The position numbers and the translations under genes were made by a program. From Edolisoma coerulescens (lineage: Eukaryota > Chordata > Aves > Passeriformes > Campephagidae), in NCBI GenBank assembly GCA_013397115.1, contig VWZW01007671.1:1656489-1720488 (forward strand): a stretch of DNA of 64,000 nucleotides. Reading direction: 5' to 3'. Below, one piece after another: positions 14,194 to 26,394 of this stretch (within the stretch, counting starts at the first letter, position 1; each line of letters begins with the position of its first letter). A model generated the notes under the pieces. The model did no database searches, was not told where the DNA came from, and saw nothing but the letters and a program-made list of their open reading frames with translations.

Positions 14194-14429
14194 GCTGTGT
14201 AGCTGTACACTTAGCATAATGCATCGTCAGATTTCTCTGCTTCTTAGTCATAGAATCATAGAGTTTTAAGGGTTTGGGAGGGGCCTTAAAGAGTATCTAG
14301 TCCTAACCTCCCCGGCCATGGCCAGGGACGCTTCCCACTAGACCAGGTTGCTCAAGTCCTTATCCAACCTGGCCTTGAACACCGTCACGGCTGGGGCATC
14401 CACAGCCTCCCTGGGCAACCTGTTCCAGT
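14194..14429. repeat. Duplicated 236-bp block, copy A (probable assembly artefact)
   Basis: This block corresponds base for base to 14732-14967, with only three differences, all within the first 19 bases (T to G at 14196, 14204 and 14212). It consists of about 54 bp of unique sequence followed by a minus-strand CR1 3' end from 14248. It is cut off by the N gap. Confidence 0.9.
14248..14429 (-). mobile_element. CR1 LINE 3' end (copy A, truncated by gap)
   Basis: On the minus strand it ends in the CR1 terminal repeat (TGATTCTATGA type at 14248). It reads back through the 3' UTR and the end of ORF2, with the family phrase for 'ACAGGTTGCCCAGGGAGG' in reverse complement. It is the same element as 14786-15005. 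Confidence 0.9.
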
Positions 14430-14515
14430 NNNNNNNNNNNNNNNNNNNNNNNNNNNNNNNNNNNNNNNNNNNNNNNNNNNNNNNNNNNNNNNNNNNNNNN
14501 NNNNNNNNNNNNNNN
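14430..14515. other. Assembly gap (86 N)
   Basis: A run of 86 unknown bases. The left contig ends inside a CR1 element, and the right side starts in the GC-rich SYBU exon 1 contig. Confidence 1.
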
Positions 14516-14590
14516 GCGGGGGCAGGACGCGATTTGCCTCCCCCTGCTTCTCCTCGCTCCCCGCCGCGCCGTCCATCCCCGGCTCCTCAC

Positions 14591-14617
14591 CTTGCCGCTC
14601 TCCCGCAGAGGCCCCAT
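14591..14617 (-). CDS. SYBU: SYBU (syntabulin) coding exon 1, start codon and first 9 residues
   Basis: The minus-strand ATG at 14617-14615 opens MGPLRESGK, followed by a GTGAGG donor after 14591 (phase 0). Human syntabulin begins MGPLRESKKE as I recall it, so this is the family start. Joined to exon 2 it gives a continuous N-terminus that aligns with the human protein with only a few substitutions. The stretch to the right (14618-14730) should be 5' UTR and proximal promoter. This exon sits on an isolated 215-bp contig (14516-14730) between an 86-N gap and a single N. Its assembled position is doubtful, because the sequences on its two sides are near-identical copies of each other. Confidence 0.85.
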
Positions 14618-14730
14618 CGCTCCTCAGTCTCGGCGCAGCCGGGCACAGGCAGCTGGCATGGGCGAGAGGGATGCGCTGAGCGGCTCTGCGCTGCCGCTGC
14701 CGCTGCGGCGCTGGGGGTGGCGTTGCCCGG
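14618..14730 (-). promoter_or_regulatory. SYBU: SYBU 5' UTR / proximal promoter candidate
   Basis: This is GC-rich sequence directly upstream of the SYBU start codon. It includes a GCCGCT-type triplet-rich run around 14690-14712 and a G-rich stretch that could bind Sp/KLF factors. No TATA box is visible, as expected for a CpG-island promoter. The transcription start cannot be fixed from sequence. The contig stops at the single N at 14731. Confidence 0.45.
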
Positions 14731-14731
14731 N

Positions 14732-14967
14732 GCGGTGTAGCGGTACACTGAGCATAATGCATCGTCAGATTTCTCTGCTTCTTAGTCATAGAATCATAGA
14801 GTTTTAAGGGTTTGGGAGGGGCCTTAAAGAGTATCTAGTCCTAACCTCCCCGGCCATGGCCAGGGACGCTTCCCACTAGACCAGGTTGCTCAAGTCCTTA
14901 TCCAACCTGGCCTTGAACACCGTCACGGCTGGGGCATCCACAGCCTCCCTGGGCAACCTGTTCCAGT
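14732..14967. repeat. Duplicated 236-bp block, copy B (probable assembly artefact)
   Basis: This second copy starts directly after the single N at 14731 and continues smoothly into unique sequence to the right. The three mismatches to copy A sit at 14734, 14742 and 14750, exactly 8 bp apart and at the contig edge. That pattern suggests poor base calls there, not sequence divergence. Confidence 0.9.
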
Positions 14968-15005
14968 CTCTCACCACCCTCACAGTAAATTTCTTCCTAT
15001 TATTT
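14786..15005 (-). mobile_element. CR1 LINE 3' end (copy B)
   Basis: A 5'-truncated CR1 on the minus strand, with the terminal octamer repeat at 14786. It extends into the ORF2 C-terminal region (the reverse complement of 'agaaatttactgtgagg') until about 15005. Confidence 0.92.
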
Positions 15006-15418
15006 TTCAGTAACATGTATTTATGGATCATGTGGAGAGATAAAAACTTACTTGATTCTCAGATGATACGTTGCATAGTATATTTAATTACAGTGTCTTC
15101 TCTCTTAGCATTCATTGTGGTAATTGTCCTTGACCATCCTATTGATTAATGCACATGTGGTAACCTCGTTCATCTGCTCCCCAAAGAGGGTCTTCTTAAA
15201 AAACAAGCATTAGCAGGACTGCAATCTGGGCTGTAAGCATATGCGCACAATGGGTGAAAAGGACTGCTTTTCCACAAAAAGGATGATGAAATTCTCTATA
15301 TAAAACTCATTTGAGGTTCTACATGGATGTCTGCTTATAGGACTTAATGAGCTTGCAGAAGTAGTACTTTCAGCAATCATATTTTTGGGCCAATTCCCTT
15401 TGCATTTATGCTTCTTAC

Positions 15419-15480
15419 TGTCCTGGTTTCAGCTGGGATATAGTTCATTTTCCCATGGCACCTATAAAGGGCCCCAATTC
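15419..15480 (+). mobile_element. ERVL-type LTR 5' end fragment
   Basis: 'tgtcctggtttcagctggga' and the 'tagttcatttt' that follows match the start of the very common avian ERVL LTR as I remember it. Similarity fades after about 60 bp, so this is a truncated remnant. No coding sequence is present. Confidence 0.7.
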
Positions 15481-17763
15481 CTGTTGGGAACTTCTGTTTG
15501 CTATTAGACTGTAAATATTAAATACTGTCTCAAAAATAATTAAGAGCAAATGTGGTTTTAATGTGTAGTGCAGAGAGCATAGCATCAGTAACAGGAAAGG
15601 TGATGCATTCATCTAGACCTCGAAGAGGAAAGAGGACACTGGTGAGTACTGACGCACTGATTGTTGTATATCCAAAGAGGCATAATTACTAATTTATTAA
15701 CCTGGCATCAGAATTAGATCCATTACTTATGTAGAGCTCCAAGCTACACTCTGCCAAAAAGATGATACCACCCTTCCCTGGCGGTGACAAGACATCTATA
15801 ATTCAGAAAAGTGAGATAGTTACAGCTGAAAAAAAAATGCTAAAAATTCCTGTAATAAAAATTCTGTGCTTATGAAATATCTTCTAAGCACTGGCATCTA
15901 CCTTCCTGCCACAAAAGAGCAGGAATAATTCTGGACCTTTCCCTACTCCTCCAAGACTGTTTCCATGGAAAATTGCAAATCACGTATTTTAATCACACGA
16001 ATTTGCTCTTCTGTGCAGTAGAGATCAGGGCTCCTGAGACTGTGGGCTTCTCCTGCAAGCCACCCGTGGCGCATCTGGGGTGGAAATTTCCTGTGTATGT
16101 TTGCAAAGCTGTTGTACCAGTAGTAAGAGTAAGAAGAAGCTGTACAGCAGCACTGCCATTGCCATAGTAACTCAGCTCCAGAGCTGCTGCTGATGATTCA
16201 ATTGTCAGAGCCTGTTTTATCTTTTTCCATTTCAAGCTCAAATTTTTGCCTTGCTAAGAAACAAGATATGAGAAGTGGAGTCTTCAGGCTGCCTCAGGAT
16301 TCATAATTGGTTGTGATTCCCTTTGATCTTCTCTCCTCTTGGCATAGAGATTTATAGCCTTATCATAAATCATAAAACAATCATTAACTTTCAAGCAAAC
16401 ATTTTTTTCCCTTACAGTCATGTATATCTTTTAAATATTGAGGAATTAAGTCACTTTTCAGTAACTGAGAAATTAATTCACTTTTAAGTCACTTATTAAA
16501 ATATTTTTACTTTGTGCTAGTTAATCATCAGTACTGGGAGGAACACATGTTTGATATGAACATGTGATGTCACTCTTATTCCTCTCTTAGGTCTTTCACA
16601 AACCAGCAGGACCTCTGCATTACCTATAAAACTAATTTTATAACCAGTGTGTAACTGAAAAAATCTGTGTTTGCTAGAAAGAAAAAATGTTATACATTAA
16701 TAAGGGCCTCAGAAAACCTGCAGAACACAGTGTCTTCTTAGCCTTTCCTTGCTTTACTCTCTCCTGAAAAATAGCAGCTCTCCAGGAAGCCGCAGAGGGC
16801 TGCAGATTCAGCAGAAGCTCCTGGGCTCTGGGAGCTGCCAGGGGAAGCTGGGCACTGCGCCAGGCCCTGGGGTTAGACCTTATGCTTTCCTGAACGGGGA
16901 GCAAGGTATATGAAGCAGTTTTTATTCCAGGCTTTGCTACCAAGTTCTTCACTCTGGTAGAGTGGTCTTCCAGAAAAGAGTTGCAAGGGAGAGAGGATGG
17001 GGTGAAATATAGAGGATCACAGAATATGTTTTGCTGCTGCCTCTGAATTTTCTCAGTGGGAGGGGGAAGGGTGATTCTAATTCAGCAGAGTATTGCTGGC
17101 CAGCAGTTAGCTGTGTCCATTAGCACAGTCACAAGGAACTCGTTGCATTGACACTTCCACATCTGAACTGCTGAGAGAAAAGCTTCACCTGATGTTTTGC
17201 AAAGCTTTCTGTGGAATTTGTTTTTCTAAGTTTATTTGTTCCATCTGATGGCACATAGTTTCTAGACATCTGCAAATGTGGTTTTCCAGTTTGCTTTCTT
17301 GCAGTGTAGTAGTTTTGCTCATGACCTGTCAGAATGACAGCAGGAGAGCAGTTCAGTAAAAGTCTCAATATCCTACTTAAGTACCCAAATACCTCAGTTC
17401 AGAAGTGGGCACTTCAGAAGAGCAAGCAACAACCATAACATATGCAGGAGAGAATCACCTAGAGCTCAGCAGTGTGTACAAGAGTACCTTTGCACCATTC
17501 CACACAAGTGGGTTATTCATGCTGCCAGCAGAGACCAAGTCTCAACTGCAACTTTCTCTGTCGTACAGCTTTGAATGTTTCTTTCTGTTTCCATGAATTT
17601 TCCTTCTTTTCTGTGTAGTAGCTCAGCTTCAGCAAGAATGTTTCGACTCCTCATTTTCTTTTGACCAGTCCTTCATAATGGAAGCAAGCAGGACTTGTAG
17701 GAAGTCAGAGACAGCAGTCATCCCAGGTGGCAAAAGGAGTGGAACCTCTACTTTTTTTTTTTC

Positions 17764-17783
17764 GTGTGTGTGTGTGTGTGTGT
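17764..17783. repeat. (GT)10 microsatellite
   Basis: Ten uninterrupted GT units, preceded by a run of T from 17752. Confidence 0.97.
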
Positions 17784-20700
17784 ATAATAATTAAAAGGCT
17801 GAACAAGGATTCCTGCCTTGTGTGAATTCTTACCCAACAGTCACCTCATGCACCTTTGCTATTTTTATGCTGTCATCATTTGCTAGTTGCACATACTTGC
17901 AAAATTTGACTTTGTGAAGAAGTGAATGCTTCCACACTCAGATTATCACCCAAAGAATGCTGGTCCAAAACCAGGCTGGCTCATTGCTCAAACCGGGACT
18001 GTTTCAAATTGTTATTATACTGAAAGTACTTGTGAATATTTGGGATGGAAACCAAAGACACATTTTGTGATCTTGTGTTCAGTAGGGTTAGATGGCTTTC
18101 TCACAGTTATTTTGAATTGGAGAGTTTTGGTGCCTAAATCTCTCTAGATTCAATTTCAAGGGTCTGAGGGCTTTTTGATGTTTTGGCACTGGGCTTTCAC
18201 AGGTCGACAAAGTGCAGGCAATACCTGTACTGGCCATAGGCCATGTTTTGCTTTTGAATTACATCACCCTCTGAGGTCAGTGATGAATGAGGCAGAGGAC
18301 AGAGCTGGGCCCTGTAATCCCAATACTATATGACTTCATTAATACAGGCACGTAGCTGATAATGCTTCTGTTTGTGACTTAGAGAGCATCTGTACTTTGC
18401 CAGCTGAGACAAGTTTGCTTATCAAATGTGTTGATCCTGTTTTTCTATTCAGATGGTTTTATAATATCAGCAGATCTCACTCAAATATTTCAAAAATGCT
18501 AAAAAGAAGACCAGCTGGAGCTAACCATTTTCATAGCAATAGTTTACATTAGAGGTCTGCAGAGAATTACCTGGAAAAATTCTCTCATCATGTTTCAGAA
18601 ATACTGGAAAATGAGAGAAAGATGAGAAGACTATGAATATCATTATAATATAGAGAAAGCAGAAAAAGGGAAGGATTTCTTCATGTTGGTCTTGGGCAAA
18701 ATAATAAAATAATTAATTTGGGACTCTGACAACACAAATCATAGGTTAAAAATATAAGTAATAGGTATCAGGACATCTTTATAGGAAGCATATCTTGTAA
18801 GACATACTCGTTGGAGTGAATAGTAACATTTTAAAACTTACAGCCAAATTCAAAGAAAAAACATCTGGGACAAATAAGAAACCGTTGCCAACAGGAGGGG
18901 AAACTGTTTTGGAAAGCAAATTTGAGAAAAATACTTTGGGCCCTTAGTAGCCAATTTCTCAATATGAGTTCTTGGACTTAGAGTGTGGTTAAGAGAACTA
19001 ATGCAGAAGAAGTGGAATATTTAGCTGAAATAGGGGAGGGATCTTGCCTGTGTACACAGTGTAAGATGTCTGCTGGAACAGTGTGTTCAGTGCTAGTGGG
19101 AAAGAGTTCAAGGGAAATACTGTTTTCTGCAAGACATTTATTTAATCTGACTTCTGATAAGAGTTGTGTGATCGGTTTGTACTAGACAGATCTCTGTCAG
19201 TACTACTCAGTGAAATGCAAGCCAGAAAGCAACCTGAAGCACTGCACACCCTCAGATGTTTGTGAAGCAGCCTATTTATGTAGAAAGGGCTTGGGCTGAC
19301 TTGTCTGACTTCAGGCATCTGAAGTTACTGTGTGAAATTATGAGATACAGAGAGGCAGAGTCATGGCAAGCAGGCACGTCTGTGCCTGTGCCCACACTGG
19401 AGATGGAGGTGCAAGGAAGGATCTGTGGCCAGCAACTGCCTGGACTTAAGCTTCTCTCCCCAGGGGTCCCAGAACTCTGCCAAAACTCATGACTCAGCTC
19501 TGCATCCAGTTTGGGAAATATGTGAAATCTGGGTTAAAGTGCACATTTAATCTGCTTTTAAAATAGTGTAAACACATTAAAAAAATCTATCTAGAAACAA
19601 TTACCATTACTTACTGTAACAGGCACTCCCATCAAAGTCTGTTGGTTTGCAGATGTGCAGTCTAAGTGGCACAGAAATATTCTGTGGTTTAGACTCAGCT
19701 GTGCCTGAGCTGTAACAGAACAAAATCTGGTATTGCCATATAGGTCCAATTTTTCTAATTCATAAAATGGTTCTACATAGCAGGATATGTATTTTGATAA
19801 TCTCTGAGAAGATTACTGCATGGTCCAGTGTAAAAGATTAGGAGTGGCCTTGTTATGATTCCTAAAATCCAACCATCTAAGCTCAATAACGGTATCCTAC
19901 TGCAACATATGGCTTTTTTATGTAATGTAAATTCTGTACAGATTTGCAGTAGAGCTTGGGATGCAGCTGTGGTGAGGTCCTGAAAAAGACGATGGTGTGC
20001 AGCTATTTCTGGTGGATGAGTCCTGGTGTAATCTTAAACCTCAATTGGTTTAGGTTTTGGTATGATATTGCTGAAACCTGAATACTCAAGGGAAACAGAG
20101 TGGTCAGAGAGAGACACACACACAATGGCTCTTACCTCTTTTTGAAAGCTTTTCTGCTTTGGAGCAAGTGTTCACTTTTATCTTGGCTCAGTGGTATCAG
20201 CCAAGCATTATTTAAACTGGAGGATATAGACATGGTGGATCTGAGAGACATTTTTTATATTAAGCCGGAGCAAGTGAGAAAGTAAGTAGCAGTGGTATTC
20301 AGCAATTAATAATTTCTGAATGCTGCATCTCCTAGGGTTATCAAGGAAATAATTTTAGTATCTTGCTTTATTGTCCTCAGTACCTTATGTATGATTATAT
20401 AGTATATAGCACTTGCATCACAGAGTGGACAGAAAAAGCATTTGATTGGGAATCTGAAGTGCCACTTGGAGAAGCATAGTTGATATTTTTAGTTCTATCT
20501 GGAAACAAGTGTCATTAGTGAAAGGAGTTTTATGACCCCAAAACAGGTGTCTAAGAAGTGTCTGCTCATTTAACTTGCAGACCTAACTGGATTTTTATGT
20601 TCTGATGAGTAAAACATTTATTTCTGATCTACTTTTTTTCTGTTCTTAGCATGCAGGTAGAGTCTGATTTTGAATGCTCTTCATTTTGGGAAAGGCAAAA

Positions 20701-22342
20701 GATGCAGTAAAATGTGTCTATCAGAAAGTTTCCCAGGAGCTGAAGCACACTCTTGCAGAGCTCTTAAGGTGAGCTCAAAATTAGTTGAAGATATTTAATA
20801 TGTTTGAAAGTGTGAACTCTCACTGACCTGGTGTCTAAGAGCTCTCCCCTTTGAATCAAAGTAGTGCCTTGCCAATTACCACATGCTTCTGGCAAAATGT
20901 AATGATTTGAACCAGTACAAATTTCATCAGCTTATGGGAACACTCACACAGGAGCGAAAGGCAAAATGAGATACCATCATGGTGTAGAAGGAGATGGCAT
21001 CTAGAATGTCCCCACAGGCTCCACTGTACGAGCCAGAAAGCAGTGCACGTGCTGTAGCTGAGTGAGATGTGATATAGGAGGTGACAATCAGTTCTAAGTC
21101 CCTGGGAGGCAAACACAAGGCGATGGGGAAAGGATACCAAGGGTGCAGATGTGATCTGAGACACTGCTGGTCAAATAATAATATTTCCCATGCTCCTTAT
21201 ATGAAGCATGAATCCATTTAAACTGCAACTGAAATAAGAAAAGCAGTGTAAACAGTGCGTAATTGCCAATGTCAGTAGCTGTCCAGCTTCAGGGAAGAGC
21301 AGAAACTGTATTAGCAGAGCATTGTAATTTGAGCTCAGGATAACTGAGTTGAATTTAACCATATTTCAAAGGTAACAGCAGTGAAGAATGGTCAAAGCAG
21401 AGGCTTTTTACCTCAGTCCTTTTAAATGGCAAAAATATGAACAATATTTACCCCCTCCCACCACCACCAAGTAGACTTTAAAAGCTAAGAATCTTGGGAA
21501 GTCTTCTATCCTAATCTTCTTATAAAGCACTCTATTAGTCCTTCTGGGGTTGCTTTAATAACAGGATTTGGGATATGCGTGAATTTTTCAGTACTGAGGT
21601 TCAGTATTGAACAAGTAAGAATTTCAATACGTGTATTCATCTGTAAACTAGTTCATGAAAACTTGAAGAGCTCAGAAGAGGAACCAGAAACATGTTTTTT
21701 ATTTATTCAACTGATGTTATAGTATTTATATTTTGATCTTATTCTTAGAGCCTGGTCTTGCTTCTATCAACTTCATAGTATTGATGTATATAAGCCAAGG
21801 AGCATAACAGTTACTCTCATTCTCCTGCCCTTGTTCCTTTCTGTCTTTATTGATACTCTTGGATAGATACTTACCCAGTAGTGTTGTCCATGTAGGCACT
21901 CTCTGAGAAGGTTTGGAGGTTGAACCGTAAGCAGGGACAAGGCCTTTTGGTCTATTTTTTTAGTATCTATTTCAACATGATCTTGAACAGGGCCCTGAAA
22001 TGCTACTTTGTATAAACAGTAGATGGTAATATTAATAGGAGTAAATGGTTAAGCTTAATGACTTCAACATCAGAAAGATTATCAGGATGCCACTTGGGCT
22101 ATTCTTCAAATAGTCAAATGGAATGATTACTAAATGGATTCAAAATCACTGGTGTCAGGGTTTTGGAGCGGTGTGTTTGTAGTTCACAAACTACACTAAC
22201 CTGTGTGTAGTTCCTGACAGGTCATTTCTGCTTGATAACATCTGCCCACGTAACGTGAGCAAGTTATGTTGTTACCACCCTCTCATTCTGTTTCAATAAG
22301 ATACATGTGCCATCTGGGGCAATTAAAAGGCAAATGCCATGC

Positions 22343-22361
22343 TTTTTATTTTTTTTTTTTA
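22343..22361. repeat. Poly-T rich tract
   Basis: A T-run interrupted by one A. It has no flanking target-site duplication or recognisable retrogene body, so it is simple sequence. Confidence 0.8.
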
Positions 22362-22839
22362 GTCTAGGCATCTACTTTAGACAACGGCAATATCACATTT
22401 TCCACAATCATCAGTAAATAAAATAATAGCGAGACTGCTTTGATTCAAAGCCTTTGTGAAGTTTCTGAGAACATTGAATATGTGAAGGACATCAATAAGA
22501 GTGCCTCACTTTCAAGAAAAGATGTATGTTTGTAGGGCTGCTGAAGAATTTTAATGTTTATAAATGTCAAGAGGAAGAAATGAGAATTTTAGTCTTAATT
22601 TTGCATCTGATTTGATAATTTTATTTACACCCTAAATTTGTAATTTTATTTCATTTTTCTCTAAAAGAAGACAAGATAAACAGGAAAATATTTCCTACTA
22701 ATAATGAATTGTTGACCATGTCAAATATACTGTTGATTTATAGTCTGGTTATTAAGCTGAAAGAAATGAATGTGGTTTGAACCATGAATTACTGGTAACA
22801 CTGCATCAGCCCCCTCTTACCTATTTACTGCGACTCAGC

Positions 22840-23060
22840 TGTGTTTTGCAGGCAGTGCCCTTCTCTTAGGATGAGGCCCTTTGGCTGTGGCCAGGCACGA
22901 TGGCAAGGCTCCTGCTGAGATATGTGTTGGCTCGCGCCGTGCTGTTCCAAACTGGCTGGAGGCGCTCAGCCAGTAACCCCCAGCTGCACATGTCTGACAC
23001 CCAGTCCCTCGGCTCAGTTTAATTGCTAATTGAACACATGCCTCCTAGAATTCGAGTGAA
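22840..23060. other. GC-richer patch with paired homeodomain-like sites
   Basis: A local rise in GC in an AT-rich region. It ends at 23017-23035 in 'gtttaattgctaattgaac', which contains two TAATTG/CTAATTG homeodomain-type cores. It looks unlike the known repeats in the window. It may be a conserved non-coding element, but conservation cannot be judged from one sequence. Confidence 0.3.
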
Positions 23061-26000
23061 GGGGCATCTGTGGAAGTGTAGGGACAGGAAGGAATCCTGT
23101 CAGAGATGATTTCATATCCCATTCCCCCTGGGAGCTGCCCTGGGTACAGTGCCACCTGGCACCAATGGATTTCAGCATTCCCTGCTGCAGCACAAAACAG
23201 TGTTGTGCAAGCTTTAGTTCAGGAAAGACTTAGGGGCTGGGCTCAAATATTTATGAAATATGATTCAATCCCACAGTCCCTGTATACTCATAATTACCAG
23301 CACAGCAGAAAGGTTATGTTCTGCCTTGTAGTTCCTACCAAAAGTAAAGCCTAAGCTTTGAAAATCACCTACTGAGGAATTGCTGTAGATACTAAGAGGA
23401 ACTTGAATTAGTAGTTATTGCACACTCACTGGTGATGGGAATTTCAGAAGATTCAAAATCCTCATTAGTAAAAACATATGTTACTAAAAATTACCTATTC
23501 TACACATTAATTTTCCTGATTTCTTTGTACTTTGCTCTCTTGATCTAGACGTCAAGTGATCAGTGGGCCTTTAAAATTATTTGAGGGGTAGCCAATGCAG
23601 ATTCAGACTTTCAAAAATGTTAATTTTCCCTTTGAAAAATGTATACAATGTATTTAAGTATAGTAAATGGTAGATCCCCTTTATTATTCCATATACCTCT
23701 TGGTTTTTTTGTCATTTTCATTTTAATATAGGTATTTTATAAGTCATTATGAGAGACTGTCAATGCTATTTACTGTGGGTTTGAATTGAGTTTAAGCAGT
23801 CAAGAGCACCCACTCAACCCACTCAAAACATTAGTCTTGAATTTTCATGGAAGGCAGATTTAACCCACGTCAACGCACGATGCCACAAATGCAGGACTTT
23901 GATGCAAGCAGGACTGCCACTCTGCTCATGGCAAGTCTGCAGGATCTGCCCTCAGATCAGTAATAAAATTGTGTCACTGCTGGAAGATAACTTAAAATCT
24001 TCATAAACAATATTTAAATAACACCCAGCGTTACTTTTTATGATATCAGTAGAGTTAAAAGAAACATACTTTGAGCCTGCACTCAAGAGGGAACTTGTGA
24101 CAAAATGAAATATAGCCTGCTGAAACCTACTGTAAGCAAATACCACAAGCTGTGCCAAGCAATTATGTTAGTTTCACATTAAAAGTAATACCAAATAGAA
24201 AGAGAGGACTTGCATATTCTTGTCACCACTGTTTTTAAATGGTACACTCATGAACAAGGCTAGAAATCATCTGGCAAAAAGTCATTAAACATAAACTGTT
24301 TATCCAAATATCCAATACAGACATGAGTTTTAAAGGCTTGTTTTTTAATAAGGAAGAAATGGATCCAAAAATCAGAACTGCTTTCTAATACTATTTAGGA
24401 ATGTTAGAAACACTGTTGTTATTTAAGAATTTAGTTTCCATTACAGTTTAAATACTAGTTGACTCCTCTGATGCTATATACATACAGACTATTTTTCTAC
24501 TTTTCGTTGTGAGAAGTTATGGTGTAACATATCTGCTCTTTGCAACAAAGCAGTAAATATGGGATTAGTGTTCAGTTCTTGCCTAGTGTATTGCAACACT
24601 CTTGAGTTTATAAATGGATTTCAGTGGAAACCACAGAAGTGGTGAGGTTATATCTACTTAAAACATCAGGTGAGGGACAAATGTGTCAAACCCAACAACT
24701 TGTGGTGTACTCTTGCCCAAAGATACAGAGTTTTGTATGCTGTTGCCTGGTGTGGGGTCTCATGCTCCTGACTCAGGGACAGGATGCAATTTCTCATCAG
24801 ATACTCCAGTGCTTTTGCAAACAGTCTGTATCTGTGACCTGACCTTGACCTCCAGAGAAACTCCCTTCTCCACTGCAGCAGATGACACTGGATGTGACTG
24901 GAGAATACAGGGATTGGTAATGAGGGGGCATTTTATCTTTAGAGGTTGCCAGAACACACTGATAACAATTTTGATTTCAGAGCTGAGTTCAACTTTTTTT
25001 TTAAAGAATCCCTTATTTTTGCCAACTGGGAATTTTCACAAATAGGTTTAGCAATGCTTCAACAGAAATAAAGATACTTCTAGGTTTTATATCTGTATTT
25101 TTTCAGAAGTTTGTATATTGTTTTATTTGTTGCCCCAAATATGCATTGGAAGGCACCTTTACCTTGGACCTCACAAAACTTCCTTTTCACAGTCTATCAC
25201 GAATCAAAATTATCTACATATTACTAATCTTACACAGTTTAATCTCACCAAAATTACTGAATTTCGCTATTTTTTTTGTATAATTCAGCAAATCATTCAG
25301 TACATTTTCAGGGTTCCCTAAGTCATCATCTCCCAAGTAGTGTACAATTTCTCCTTCCACCTTTGGTCTGCTTCAATATGTAAGAAATTTTAGTTTGGAA
25401 ATCTGATGTTTGTTTTAATCTAAGGTAAGAACATTTAGGGATTTCAGAAGCTAGTAGATTTTTTGTGCTTTGTAAGGTGGAAACATCCACTGACAGGCCC
25501 TCTTTCAATGACACAGGCAACTAATAACATCAGCAGAGGTGGTGTTACTTCTTTCTTCTTCAATTGGAATCTCATGTTCTGTAGACACAGAGAAAGTAAT
25601 TACATATCTTACTGGTTTTGTATAGTAATGTGTCACAAATGCTGTTCATACTCCCTGGCTTTTTCACAGTTCTTAGATGATGGGATGCCTTTTCATATTT
25701 TTCTTAATGATCACTTATGTCTGCTTTTATTGAAGACATTGTAAGTTTTCTCCAGCTTCTTGTTAGAAGCCACTATTCAGTTCCAAATGGGACTAGAAAA
25801 AAATATGAACAGTATGAAATCATACTTGGAATTGTTCCCACTCAGAAGATGCTTTTAGACTAAGAGTGCGACCTCATTCAATATTTAAAATAACGGCAAT
25901 ACTAAATAAACCTGAATTCTGTTCTATGGAGTGAAGACGTTAAATGGTACCTTACTCTTCAGAGTAATTAGGAAGTTTACATGGGAGTTGGTTTGACGTT

Positions 26001-26394
26001 TCTAATAACAGAATTTTTTATCCTCCTGCAGGTTCTGGAAATTGGCAACTGTAATTGTCTTTGTAATAATGGTGAATGCATTTGAAATGTTCTAAGTGGT
26101 AAAATGGCATCTTATTTTGTTTCTTCTTATGGGAGTGCTGGAGCAGCATGAGAGAAGCCTGGATTCTGCAGAGGCAATAGTGTGCATGTGCATCCCCCAG
26201 AAGAAGCTGTGTAGAAGCTCAGGCATGTGCTTATCTGGTGACACTCAGATTTTTGGTTGCTGTATGTAACAAATCAGGTTCCTTCCTGTCATCGGTCTGT
26301 ATGGGGTTTGGTTTTCTCCTCTGCTGAATATATCAAATAATAAATATGTTCTCTAGATGGTAATAGATATTGTTCTAGGAGTGAGAATTTCAAC

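Larger units (their letters stand above)
13984..14590 (-). other. SYBU: SYBU intron 1 as assembled (unreliable length)
   Basis: This lies between the exon 1 donor and the exon 2 acceptor. As assembled it holds a GC-rich start, a single N at 14067, one copy of a duplicated CR1 block and an 86-N gap. Because the duplication looks artefactual, neither the length (607 bp) nor the contents can be trusted. Confidence 0.6.
15006..26394. other. Upstream AT-rich region, no gene recognised
   Basis: About 11.4 kb upstream of SYBU. It holds an LTR start at 15419, a (GT)10 repeat at 17764, a poly-T run near 22343 and a GC-richer patch at 22840-23060. The open frames are short and none has a recognisable protein. 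It could contain distal SYBU 5' exons or enhancers that cannot be identified by reading. Confidence 0.6.

Noticed and set aside
13565..14269. 234-codon plus-strand open frame
   Set aside because: It is the antisense of SYBU exon 2 and its GC-rich flanks, crosses a single N, and has no recognisable domain.
14430..14515. Open frames running through the N gap
   Set aside because: They exist only because N codons are treated as open.
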